19,728 nt of DNA from JAYVJH01 sp043777595 (GCA_043777595.1 JAYWHT010000017.1:1-19728), one strand, 5' to 3'; shown: positions 5,985 to 14,318, counted from the stretch's first letter. Translations and numbers: made by a program. The notes: generated by a model not told the origin, from the letters alone.

Positions 5985-7601
5985 ATGCAAGCAATCACAT
6001 TTTATTCGTACAAAGGTGGCGTTGGCCGAACGCTGGCCTTGGTCAATTTGGCCAAAAGACTGTCGGACTTTGGTAAAAAAGTCGTGGTCTTAGATTTTGA
6101 CTTAGAAGCCCCAGGGCTGGTATTTAAGTTTGAAGACGAACTACGAGGCAAAACCATCGAAACGGGCATTGTTGATTATATCTACGAATATGTCAATGGT
6201 CGTTTGGCATCGCCCAACGTCAAGCCGTACTCTGTCGAACTTACCAACCTAAAACGAAACTCAAAGCCTATTCACCTCATTGCAGCAGGCAACAGCACCT
6301 CGCCTGAATATTGGAAAAAATTAGGAAGTATAAATTGGCAAAATTTGTTTTATAAGCCTCATAGTCAAGGTGTTAATTTTATATTGAGTATTCGTAAACA
6401 AATCGAAGAAGAACTAAAACCCGATTTTTTGTTGATAGATTCACGAACGGGTATCAGCGATATTTCGACACTTACGCTCGGACTATTGGCCAATGAAATA
6501 GTAATTGTTTCGGCCAAAAGCAAAGAAAACCTACAAGGCTCAGGCCAACTGATAAGGTCGTTGCGAAGCCCCAAAAATGCTCATCTACCGCCCGACCTCA
6601 AAATCCATTTCGTGCTTAGTCGTATTCCGTATAGTATCAATCCAGCGCAAAGAGGCAAAGAAATTGAGTTTGTAGAGCAGCAAAAAAAAGAATTGGATAT
6701 AGCTCAGATTCACGTCATACATTCTGACCCAGCTTTGGAATGGGAAGAAGAAATATTGATTGGAAAAACCACCGAAACACTACTCCCGCCGTTGGGTTTA
6801 GAATATTTAGCCCTTTTTGAGGCCATCATTCACCCACATTTGACTGATAAAGATTTTAAATCATTTGAAAAAATACAAGAAGTTGAAACCTTACTCAATC
6901 GAGCCCGATTGGCACAAGATAGCTCAGAGGTAATAGAACTCACAACCAAAGTACTCAAAATAGACAAACACGACACCGAAGCACTTGAACTACGTGGAAA
7001 TACATTTCGAGCAATCAAGAATTATGAAAAAGCGTATAATGATTTTGCGGTGTTATTTAAACTAACAGACGACGAAAAACACGCTATTGATACGGTCGTA
7101 TCTTTGAAATTTTTAAAACAATACAAAAATGCTTTGGAACTAGTAGATGTATATTTAATCAAAATGCCAGATAGTTACGAATTATTTAGGCTAAAATACA
7201 GTACATTACAAGACAACGACGAATCATTTGAAGAGGGAGAAAAATTATTTGAACAAATAATTGCCAAATTTCCTACCAATCCTAAAACGTATAATGGCAG
7301 AGCTTACTGGTTTTTTACATTAAATAGATTTGATGAAGCAGTAGAAAATGCAAATATAGCACTCAAATTAGACCCGACATATAGTTATGCCTATACAACT
7401 CTTGCCGAGATAGAAGCAACGAGAGGTAATGATGATGGTTTTTATAGAAATTTGGAACTGAGTTTAATATTCAAACTTAAATTGACTGACAATAGTGTAT
7501 TACCTCTGGATATTTACCGCAAATACAAAGACGAGTCTCGTTTTTTGAATCTAATCAAAAAATATAATGTCGAGTATGAGTTTAAAGAACTACTGCGTTA
7601 G
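5985..7601 (+). CDS. KGGVGRT ParA/MinD-like ATPase with C-terminal TPR repeats, 538 aa
   Basis: The N-terminal 280 residues form a SIMIBI-class (ParA/MinD) ATPase: deviant Walker A K10-GGVGRT-16, switch region VVVLDFDLEAPG (33-44), Walker B FLLIDSRTG (148-155) and a base-recognition-like VLSRIP (210-215). The signature Lys10 is kept, but the Lys normally before Thr16 is Arg, as in a distinct KGGVGR subgroup. Residues about 300-500 are helical TPR-like repeats (NTFRAIKNYEKAYNDFAVLF; LNRFDEAVENANIALKLDP; YAYTTLAEIEATRG), suited to binding a protein partner. To my knowledge such KGGVGR-TPR proteins recur in bacterial conflict operons rather than in chromosome partition. There is no ParB or membrane-targeting helix here. 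The stop lies 10 bp before the right susD repeat. Its role, perhaps ATP-dependent sensing or control of the NTase, is inference. Confidence 0.85.
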   Translation: MQAITFYSYKGGVGRTLALVNLAKRLSDFGKKVVVLDFDLEAPGLVFKFEDELRGKTIETGIVDYIYEYVNGRLASPNVKPYSVELTNLKRNSKPIHLIAAGNSTSPEYWKKLGSINWQNLFYKPHSQGVNFILSIRKQIEEELKPDFLLIDSRTGISDISTLTLGLLANEIVIVSAKSKENLQGSGQLIRSLRSPKNAHLPPDLKIHFVLSRIPYSINPAQRGKEIEFVEQQKKELDIAQIHVIHSDPALEWEEEILIGKTTETLLPPLGLEYLALFEAIIHPHLTDKDFKSFEKIQEVETLLNRARLAQDSSEVIELTTKVLKIDKHDTEALELRGNTFRAIKNYEKAYNDFAVLFKLTDDEKHAIDTVVSLKFLKQYKNALELVDVYLIKMPDSYELFRLKYSTLQDNDESFEEGEKLFEQIIAKFPTNPKTYNGRAYWFFTLNRFDEAVENANIALKLDPTYSYAYTTLAEIEATRGNDDGFYRNLELSLIFKLKLTDNSVLPLDIYRKYKDESRFLNLIKKYNVEYEFKELLR

Positions 7602-7611
7602 TGGCAACAGC

Positions 7612-7652
7612 GACTCAATACCCGAAGTTTTGTTTTAGATTTGGGTTTTGGG
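7612..7652. repeat. Right direct repeat: 3' end of intact susD
   Basis: Partner of 4912-4952 (35 of 41 bases identical, same orientation). Here the repeat is the functional end of the susD gene: on the minus strand it encodes its final 12 codons and stop, with three bases of downstream sequence also shared. The ATPase gene ends 10 bp to the left, so the cassette and susD converge within 13 bp. No hairpin terminator is visible between them. Confidence 0.8.
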
Positions 7653-9108
7653 CTAATACACTTGTTGGAATGGGCATCAGTATCGTTTTGGCTTTGTCTT
7701 TGCGGGTATCTGGTTTGTTTGTGTATGCGTCCCAGAAAGTATCAAACCTAATCATGTCTTGTCGGCGGAAGCCCTCCCAATAAAGCTCAAAACCCCGCTC
7801 GTTGTAAATATCCATGAGCGTAAGGCTTTGTAAATCAGCCGATTTGTCGTTCATGTACGCCCGTTGTCGTACTTGATTGACGAGTTGCAGGGCTTCGGTT
7901 TTTTGGCCTAATCTAAACTGCGCCTCGGCCTTAGACAGCATTACATCGGCCAATCTAAAAATCAAATAATCGTTTTCGCCTTGCCCGCCTGGGGCTATTG
8001 CATCTGGCTCGTATTTTACAATCCGCACGCCCTCGTGTTCTTCCCAGAAAGTCGGTGATATTTTTTTTGTAAAAACAAGTTGCCGCCCTAATCTGTCCCT
8101 AACTATGTTACCTGATGTTGCGGCTTTTGGCCATGTAATGGGTACATATTGTGGGCCAACCCACAAAGCCTGCCGCCGTGGGTCGTTGTCTGAGAAAGCA
8201 TCATAAAACTCAGCAATAGTACAAAATCCATTCCAAGGGCTGGCAGGTAGTTGGTTGTAGTGCAACGTCCGCATATAAAAATTTTGATTGGGGAAACCCA
8301 AATCAATATTTTTTGAAAACTGAATCTGAAAAATAGCTTCTTTACTGTTTTCGTTTTGGAGTTTAAAATTATCGTAATAATTAGCTTCGAGGCTATATTG
8401 ACCAGCGTTGATGATGGCATCTGCGGTGCTGATGCAGTCGTTCCAGCGAGCGGTACCACTATAAATTTCGGCATTGAGGTAGAGTTTGTTTAGAAGTGCC
8501 AGTGCCGTGCCTTTGGTTACTCGGCCAATGGGGGCGGTGTTGGGCAGAAGAGGAATGGCGGCTTTGAGTTCGGCTTCGCAAAACTCAAAAACGGCTTTAC
8601 GAGTAGCCTGTGTGGGAGGTGTTTTTTGGTCGGTTGTTGTTACTATCGGTACGTTGCCAAACATATCCAATGCCAAATAATGATAAAAAGCCCGTAGTGT
8701 TCGTACTTCGGCGATGAGTTTGGGTTTGATGGCTATTTTATCAGATGCACCTGCCAGCATTTCGAGCGAAGAATTAGAGTTGCCTACACCTATGTAGCAG
8801 TCGTTCCAAATATCACGTAGGAGTTCATTAGAGGGTGAAAAGATGTGTTTATCAATCGGGGTAAATTCCCCAAAAAATTCGTATGCCATCTTGAACATCT
8901 CATCAGAGGCACATTCGCTTACATTCCAGTAAGTCCAAGTATATGATTTTAAAGGAGTATAAGCCGAAATAATAGATGCCTCAATAGACTTTTCATTTAC
9001 AAAAAAATCTTGTGGGCTGGCTTCTGAGTATGGTTTTTCGACCAAATCGGTACAAGACATATTGGCCAATAAGACTAACCAAGAGCTGACTAAGAATAGC
9101 TTTTTCAT
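7615..9108 (-). CDS. SusD/RagB-family outer-membrane nutrient-binding lipoprotein, 497 aa
   Basis: A typical SusD homologue in length and motifs. It has a signal peptide with lipoprotein Cys19 (LLANMSC, a relaxed lipobox), the early SusD motif EKPYSEASPQDFF, the helical TPR-like signature LRAFYHYLALDMFGNVPIV, then IYNERGFELYWEGFRRQDMI and a C-terminal PIPTSVLAQNPNLKQNFGY block. SusD proteins cap a SusC TonB-dependent transporter and bind glycans or peptides at the cell surface. Here no susC lies next to it in either direction inside the window, which is unusual. The upstream gene, 16 bp away, is an unknown lipoprotein, and the operon begins with a CRTAC1-type lipoprotein. The gene's 3' end is the sequence duplicated at the far side of the NTase/HTH/ATPase cassette. 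Substrate cannot be inferred. Confidence 0.93.
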   Translation of the reverse strand: MKKLFLVSSWLVLLANMSCTDLVEKPYSEASPQDFFVNEKSIEASIISAYTPLKSYTWTYWNVSECASDEMFKMAYEFFGEFTPIDKHIFSPSNELLRDIWNDCYIGVGNSNSSLEMLAGASDKIAIKPKLIAEVRTLRAFYHYLALDMFGNVPIVTTTDQKTPPTQATRKAVFEFCEAELKAAIPLLPNTAPIGRVTKGTALALLNKLYLNAEIYSGTARWNDCISTADAIINAGQYSLEANYYDNFKLQNENSKEAIFQIQFSKNIDLGFPNQNFYMRTLHYNQLPASPWNGFCTIAEFYDAFSDNDPRRQALWVGPQYVPITWPKAATSGNIVRDRLGRQLVFTKKISPTFWEEHEGVRIVKYEPDAIAPGGQGENDYLIFRLADVMLSKAEAQFRLGQKTEALQLVNQVRQRAYMNDKSADLQSLTLMDIYNERGFELYWEGFRRQDMIRFDTFWDAYTNKPDTRKDKAKTILMPIPTSVLAQNPNLKQNFGY

Positions 9109-9124
9109 AGTTTTTCGTTTTGAG

Positions 9125-10303
9125 TTATTTCGGCAAGTACTCGTTACACTTTCTCGAATAGTCGCTTTCGTAGAGTTGTTTGGTTAGTTTGTTGGTGGGG
9201 TTTGTTTTGCTAAACACAATTTTGCTTTTGGCCACATACTGCGACTCTATGCCCACAAAAGCCGCAACACCTGCGCTGTCAATAGCAGAAACTGGCGGAA
9301 CGAGCGGGGTGTTCAGACTGGCGTATTTTTGATTGTCTAAGGTTTGCTCGTTGATTTTATAAATAGTTTTGTTAAAATCATACACAAATAACGCAGCGGT
9401 TGATGGTACAAACACAAAAGAAGTATATACATTGCCATCTACTAATTTGGCCTCACTTCGTTTAAAATCAGCATCGTAACTGACAATTTTTTTTTGGTTG
9501 TCTTCGCTGACTATCAAAAATAATTTATTTTGACGAAATACAAAATTATCGTCGTAGAGCGAGGTGGTTTTGAGTGTAACCTGCCCCGATTTAATTGGCT
9601 GGTAGGCTTTATCGTAGTAACTAAGCGTCAGGTTTGTGGTCATTTTGGTATAGTCGGGCGTATATTGTACCACAAACCAAGTGCCATTTGATAGTTCGCT
9701 AAAAGCTACCCGAGTTACATCTGTATAGTCGTTCTTACTGATTTCTTGAAACTTCTCTACGCCCAACTCTCCAATTTCACAGATAAATGGCGTGTAGTTA
9801 TTTTTGCCCAAATAGGTACTACCAAGCCCTATGATTTTACCCGATTTGGCCATAACGACCCGATTGACGTAGCTGTTTCCTGTTTTGACAAACTGGCTAA
9901 AATCTAATTTAATCTCAGACACAATATTGAGCAACTTGTCAAATTTAGTGAGTGTACTGCCACCATTAAAATACCATAAAAAACCAGCCGCATCTTCCCA
10001 AAGCGAGTTGGGCAGGTATTGATTTGTGGTATTGACTCGTTCCCAGATTTTGTTGCCGTTGAGGTCTATTTTTGCTACTATTTGTTCTGTTTTGGCATAT
10101 ACTTCACATTTGGTGCTGTCGCCGTTGGTGTATGATTTCTGAAAACTTAGTAACAGCCCATCGCTCACCCGTGTCGATCGGGCGTTTTCGTAGTATATTT
10201 TGATGTCAATTTTTTGTTGATTGACTATTTTTTCGCTCAACACAATATCATCGCACGATGAGACGATTAGGGCAAATAAAACAAAGGATAGTGCTGTTTT
10301 CAT
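9125..10303 (-). CDS. Unknown lipoprotein, beta-propeller-like, 392 aa
   Basis: The N-terminus is a lipoprotein signal (ALIVSSC, Cys17) followed by two Asp residues. The mature protein is rich in predicted beta strands with recurring WD/PQQ-like patterns: VAKIDLNGNKIWERV, FLWYFNGGSTLTKFD, KIVSYDADFKRSEA, TIYKINEQTLDNQKY. These resemble blades of delta-60 or PQQ-type propellers found in Bacteroidota surface lipoproteins, but I cannot name a family. It lies 6 bp after the small outer-membrane-like gene and 16 bp before susD, so it is cotranscribed with both. By place it occupies the slot between the OM-like protein and SusD where other loci encode accessory surface binders; a ligand-sensing or binding role is inference. 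Confidence 0.82.
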   Translation of the reverse strand: MKTALSFVLFALIVSSCDDIVLSEKIVNQQKIDIKIYYENARSTRVSDGLLLSFQKSYTNGDSTKCEVYAKTEQIVAKIDLNGNKIWERVNTTNQYLPNSLWEDAAGFLWYFNGGSTLTKFDKLLNIVSEIKLDFSQFVKTGNSYVNRVVMAKSGKIIGLGSTYLGKNNYTPFICEIGELGVEKFQEISKNDYTDVTRVAFSELSNGTWFVVQYTPDYTKMTTNLTLSYYDKAYQPIKSGQVTLKTTSLYDDNFVFRQNKLFLIVSEDNQKKIVSYDADFKRSEAKLVDGNVYTSFVFVPSTAALFVYDFNKTIYKINEQTLDNQKYASLNTPLVPPVSAIDSAGVAAFVGIESQYVAKSKIVFSKTNPTNKLTKQLYESDYSRKCNEYLPK

Positions 10304-10309
10304 GGCTGA

Positions 10310-10849
10310 TTAAAATTTAAACCCAAAACTAAAACCTGGAATAATTATCGCTTTTGTTACAACATAATCAACGAGTATGTTGTCGTTTTCAATTCGTCGG
10401 CCTCGATTTTTGTAAATATAAGCGTTGGCATCGAGCGACAGAAAAAAGTCGCCGCCACCAATCAATATTCCAGCGTGTGGACAGGGTGTATAAATACTGA
10501 TATTGTCCAAAAATCGGTCTGTACCCATCACTATTCCCGAGTAACCAATCGTGAGTTTGAAGGGGCGTTTGCCATAAACCAGCATCAGGTCATGGCTCAA
10601 AGAGAGTGGGGGGCTTGTTTTTGAGATTCGTGGACGAGTAAAAAGCGAAGGCAGCCAACCCAGTCCCAGACCTGCTTCGAGGCGCAGCGGCTTAGTTTGG
10701 TTTTGGTATAGCAAACGTTTGTAGGCCACACCTATGCCAGGCGTATTTTGCATGAGCTGAAACGACAGTCTATTTTTGGGTACAACGCCCACCTGCTGCC
10801 CAAAAGTTGTAAGCACAACGCCGAAAAAAAGTAAGATAAAGCCTCGCAT
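10310..10849 (-). CDS. Small putative outer-membrane beta-barrel protein, 179 aa
   Basis: A signal peptide (GFILLFFGVVLTTFGQ) with likely cleavage after the Gly or Gln near residue 18, then about 160 residues of alternating polar/hydrophobic strands (LRLEAGLGLGWLPSLF, FKLTIGYSGIVMG, DFFLSLDANAYIYK, IIIPGFSFGFKF). The protein ends in Phe, the usual last residue of outer-membrane barrels. Glycine and aromatic residues are frequent, consistent with a six- to eight-strand barrel, though no family is recognised. It lies 60 bp after CRTAC1-type lipoprotein B and 6 bp before the next gene, so it is the second gene of that operon. The 10850-10909 gap holds no evident promoter or terminator. Confidence 0.75.
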   Translation of the reverse strand: MRGFILLFFGVVLTTFGQQVGVVPKNRLSFQLMQNTPGIGVAYKRLLYQNQTKPLRLEAGLGLGWLPSLFTRPRISKTSPPLSLSHDLMLVYGKRPFKLTIGYSGIVMGTDRFLDNISIYTPCPHAGILIGGGDFFLSLDANAYIYKNRGRRIENDNILVDYVVTKAIIIPGFSFGFKF

Positions 10850-10909
10850 TTGATTGAATTTTTAATGATTAAAACACTCAAAAATCACTATCGTCTTTGG
10901 CCAACATCG

Positions 10910-13900
10910 TTACTTTATTCCAAACACCTGTATTTTATCATTGTTTTTGGCCAATACGAACAACGTTTTCTTACTTGTTTTTATTGTTTTGATGTTGCGT
11001 ACTTGGCCTTTGACAAAGAAACCAGACTGCTGCGATTTTATAACTTCAAAATCGCCTTTACCACGATTTTTTAGTAGCAAGCCATAATTGGCATCATAAC
11101 GACCCAACTCTGGCTGAACGTCATAATTGTTGCCAGCCATCAGTATATCCAATTTACCATCACCGTCAAAATCAAAAGTCTCGATGCCATAAATAGGTGC
11201 AAACTGGGCTTGGACAGGTAGGTTTTTGATTGTCCATTTACCACCGCCGTCATTCATTAACACTATTGAGTTGGGTTGGGTTACGGTTCGGAGCGTGGCT
11301 CGTTCAACTGCTTCTTTACCAAGTAGTTGTTCTATTGATTTTTCGGCGTAGTCTTTGTTTTTTAAGAATTGTTTTTTGATGCTCGGAATTCTTTTTTGTA
11401 AGTCAAATTTTAATAAAAAAGGAAATTCGGCTCCGTTTTCATCAGCACTGACCATGATCTGCTCGTAGTTGCCGTTTTGGTCAAAATCGCTTGAATATAA
11501 CTTGGCAGGGTGCGCTTCGTTGGCCATGAGGCGGTGGTTACGGCCTAAGTTTCCGACTATAAAATCAGTGTCGCCGTCGTTGTCTAAGTCTGCGGCTTTG
11601 ATGGTGTTCCACCAGCCTTTACAGTTTTGAATGATTGAGTTATCGAGTGATTGAGTGAAGGTTTTTCCTTTATTATTTTTAAATATTTGAATTGGCCCCC
11701 AGTCAGAGACTGTTATCAAGTCCACGAATTTGTCGTTGTCCACATCTGCCCAAACTACATCTGTTACCATACCCAAATCGGTATTGGGCAATAAGTTTTC
11801 TTTCATGTCAATAAAAACGCCATTGCCTTGATTGACATAAAACTGACTATTAGGGCTTGCGCCATATTGCATTGGTATCAGCCGGCCACCTACAAAAATA
11901 TCTATGTCGCCGTCGTGGTCAAAATCGGCCTGTGCTACACTCGACCCACTTTCGGCAATAGCTGGAAAACGGCTATCTCGTTTGAAGTTTCCTTTGCCAT
12001 CGTTCAGGTACAATAGATCTTTGAGACCCTCAAATTTTGGAAAAAACTCATTGCTGCCTGTAACCACAAACAAGTCTAAATCTTTGTCGTTGTCGGCATC
12101 AAAAAATGTAGCATCGACAGCTTCGGCGATGTCGTCGGCAATAAAATCGGCTTGTGGGCTTTCTTTAAAACGGCCATTGGCTTGCTGAATATATAGTTTT
12201 TTGAGGCCACGGGCTGCACCACCACAATAAATATCTTCGAGGCCATCGCCGTTTACATCGCCTACGGCCAGTGCTGGGCCATCTCGTGAGTACATTTGTT
12301 TGAGTAAATTGTCACGGTCGTAGTCAATAAAATCTTGCTCTTTGTGTTCGTAGTCAATTCCCGTTTGGGCTGTTACATCGCTCAAAGTTGGCGTTAGATT
12401 GACTTTTTGAGGTACAAAATTTTGATTGGCATTGGTCTGCAATAAAGTCAGGGTAGTGTTTATTTTTGGGGTTTTGAGAACCTGTATTTTATCGTTATTC
12501 CAAAGTACCGAAACCGAATCAATTTTTGTTGTTGTTCCCAACCCAAACACCATCACCTCGTCGGACGATGACTCAAAACCACGATTGGGCATTTGTTCCA
12601 GTACCTGCATATTACCGCCAGCCCACACCCGCACTCGTGCGCCAATGCCTTGTGTATTGGGCGAGTTGCCCTTGAGTTTTATTCTGACAAAGTTAGTTTT
12701 ATATTTTTCAATCGACTGATTTTTAAATATTTCGAGATGGTCATTAAAATTATTGGCTACCAAATCTAAGTCGCCATCGTTGTCTAAGTCGCCATAAGCC
12801 GAGCCGTTTGTAAAGGTCGGTCGGTCAAAACCCCAGTCTTTGGCTTTGTTTACGAAGTCTAAGTTTCCATTGTTCTTAAAGGCATAATTTGGCACAGGCA
12901 CTGCGTCCATCAAATCGACAAAATCACGATAGCTAAACCGTTTCTCGCCAGTGGTATATGGCCGCATCGTTTCTTCATCGTTTAGTAGCTGCACAAAATC
13001 TTGGTCGGTTACGTTTTTATAAATGCCATTGGCCACAAATACATCTTTTTGGCCGTCGTTGTCCATATCAAAAATCAATGCGCCCCAACTCCAATCTGTG
13101 GCGTGCATTCCCGACAGGCAGGCGATTTCGCTAAATGAATTATCGCCATTGTTGAGTTGCAGTGCGTTGTGGTTGTACTGATAATAAAAATCATTTTGTA
13201 TCTTTATTTTTTGCACATTATAGTCTTCAAAACTGGTAGTGGTTTTAAGGCGTTTGTCGTTGCCAGGCAGCATATCTGTTACAAAAATATCAAGGTTGCC
13301 ATCGTTGTTAATGTCAGCCACGTCCGCACCCATTGACGACAGACTTTCGTGCGCCAGATAGTTTTTAGATTCGTCAATAAATCGGCCATCTTTTTGATTG
13401 ATATACAGATAGTCTCTTTCAAAGAAGTCATTAGAAATATAAATATCGGGCCAGTTGTCGTTGTTTACATCGCCAATCGTAATACCCAACCCAAAGCCAA
13501 TCAAGCTACCAAAAATCCCAGCAGATTCACTCACGTCGGTAAAATAAGTCTTGGGTCTTGGGTCTTGGGTCGATTGTGTTTTTTGAATTTGACTCCTGAC
13601 TCCCGACTCCTGACTATCAACTACTCGGTCGTTCCTAAACAACTTCTGCCCAGCGAGCGGGTCACGAACGTGTCTGATGTTTTGGTTATTGATTTTGCTG
13701 ACAGGAAACGAGCTATTTTGTAGCAAAAACATATCCAAATCGCCGTCACGGTCATAGTCAAAAAAAGCCGCATGGGTCGAGTAGCCTTTGTCGTCGAGAC
13801 CATATTCGGTGGCACGGTCGGTAAATGTGCCATTTTGGTTGTTTATAAAAAGCTCGTTCGAGCGGTCGCCACCCTCGCCCGAGTTGCATACATAAATATC

Positions 13901-14296
13901 GAGCCAGCCGTCTCCGTTTACGTCGGCCATGGTTGCGCCTGTACTCCATATTTTTGTGCCACCTACACCAGCTTTGACTGTTACGTCCTCAAATTTAAGA
14001 TTGCCTTTATTGAGAAATAGTTTATTTTTACCTTGATTTGAAATGGCATACACATCAGGCAGACCGTCGTTGTTGATGTCGCCAATGGCTACGCCTGCAC
14101 CGTTGTAAAAATTTCGATAATTAAAAATATTCATCGTGTCGTTGTTCGACACGTTGTTCATAAAATCAACACCAGTCTCAGAAGCAGGCAGCGACACAAA
14201 AAGTGTGTCCGAAGGTTTGGTAGAACAGTCAATGAGTAGAAAGCTACAAACCAGCGATAGGGCAGTAGAAAATAATGGGGCGGGGCGTTTCATCAC
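10910..14296 (-). CDS. CRTAC1-type lipoprotein B (double FG-GAP/VCBS propeller with ASPIC/UnbV domain), 1128 aa
   Basis: A paralogue of lipoprotein A over its whole length. It has a lipobox LLIDC (Cys24), a first set of Ca-binding loops (DINNDGLPD, DVNGDGWLD, DYDRDGDLD, DVNNDNWPD, DINNDGNLD, DMDNDGQKD, DLDNDGDLD), an ASPIC/UnbV domain at about 545-625 (VRIKLKGNSPNTQGIGARV, RGFESSSDEV, VMVFGLG), and a second set (DVNGDGLED, DADNDKDLD, DFDHDGDID, DVDNDKFVD, DLDNDGDTD, DFDGDGKLD). Both proteins end with a matching strand (NNKSVRFFE versus NNDKIQVFGIK). It heads the operon that ends in susD, and a -7 element lies 23 bp upstream of its ATG. Residues about 223-251 are a repeat-encoded insertion, at the same loop where A has its hairpin insertion. 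The ligand is unknown. Confidence 0.92.
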   Translation of the reverse strand: MMKRPAPLFSTALSLVCSFLLIDCSTKPSDTLFVSLPASETGVDFMNNVSNNDTMNIFNYRNFYNGAGVAIGDINNDGLPDVYAISNQGKNKLFLNKGNLKFEDVTVKAGVGGTKIWSTGATMADVNGDGWLDIYVCNSGEGGDRSNELFINNQNGTFTDRATEYGLDDKGYSTHAAFFDYDRDGDLDMFLLQNSSFPVSKINNQNIRHVRDPLAGQKLFRNDRVVDSQESGVRSQIQKTQSTQDPRPKTYFTDVSESAGIFGSLIGFGLGITIGDVNNDNWPDIYISNDFFERDYLYINQKDGRFIDESKNYLAHESLSSMGADVADINNDGNLDIFVTDMLPGNDKRLKTTTSFEDYNVQKIKIQNDFYYQYNHNALQLNNGDNSFSEIACLSGMHATDWSWGALIFDMDNDGQKDVFVANGIYKNVTDQDFVQLLNDEETMRPYTTGEKRFSYRDFVDLMDAVPVPNYAFKNNGNLDFVNKAKDWGFDRPTFTNGSAYGDLDNDGDLDLVANNFNDHLEIFKNQSIEKYKTNFVRIKLKGNSPNTQGIGARVRVWAGGNMQVLEQMPNRGFESSSDEVMVFGLGTTTKIDSVSVLWNNDKIQVLKTPKINTTLTLLQTNANQNFVPQKVNLTPTLSDVTAQTGIDYEHKEQDFIDYDRDNLLKQMYSRDGPALAVGDVNGDGLEDIYCGGAARGLKKLYIQQANGRFKESPQADFIADDIAEAVDATFFDADNDKDLDLFVVTGSNEFFPKFEGLKDLLYLNDGKGNFKRDSRFPAIAESGSSVAQADFDHDGDIDIFVGGRLIPMQYGASPNSQFYVNQGNGVFIDMKENLLPNTDLGMVTDVVWADVDNDKFVDLITVSDWGPIQIFKNNKGKTFTQSLDNSIIQNCKGWWNTIKAADLDNDGDTDFIVGNLGRNHRLMANEAHPAKLYSSDFDQNGNYEQIMVSADENGAEFPFLLKFDLQKRIPSIKKQFLKNKDYAEKSIEQLLGKEAVERATLRTVTQPNSIVLMNDGGGKWTIKNLPVQAQFAPIYGIETFDFDGDGKLDILMAGNNYDVQPELGRYDANYGLLLKNRGKGDFEVIKSQQSGFFVKGQVRNIKTIKTSKKTLFVLAKNNDKIQVFGIK
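13548..13615. repeat. Heptamer-periodic repeat inserted in frame in CRTAC1 gene B
   Basis: Two tracts with 7-bp period face each other: (GTCTTGG)x3+GTC at 13548-13571 and (GACTCCY)x3+GACT at 13591-13615, with 19 bases between. The tracts are partly complementary (15 of 24 positions, more with G:T pairs), so the unit is a loose hairpin. On the coding strand it encodes a polar loop (VVDSQESGVRSQ...TQDPRPKT) between FRND and YFTDVS. From memory, heptamer tracts of this type are scattered in Bacteroidota genomes; that can be tested by search. Confidence 0.8.
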
Positions 14297-14318
14297 AGGT
14301 TATTTTTGTTAATTATTG

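Larger units (their letters stand above)
4912..7611 (+). mobile_element. Putative cassette: three-gene module flanked by susD-end direct repeats
   Basis: The operon NTase-like / HTH / KGGVGRT-ATPase, with its own promoter region, exactly fills the space between two direct repeats derived from a susD 3' end. The intact susD gene extends rightward from the right copy, so its 3' end is preserved. That is the geometry expected when an element integrates into the end of a gene. No integrase, transposase or terminal inverted repeats are seen inside, so the element would need help in trans or the repeats arose otherwise (recombination between two susD paralogues). Confidence 0.4.

Noticed and set aside
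4912..7611. Classical IS or integrative element
   Set aside because: No transposase, integrase or terminal inverted repeats were seen, so only a putative cassette with direct repeats is claimed.
7601..7783. 60-codon plus-strand frame after the ATPase gene
   Set aside because: It is antisense to the conserved C-terminus of SusD and has no start context; shadow.
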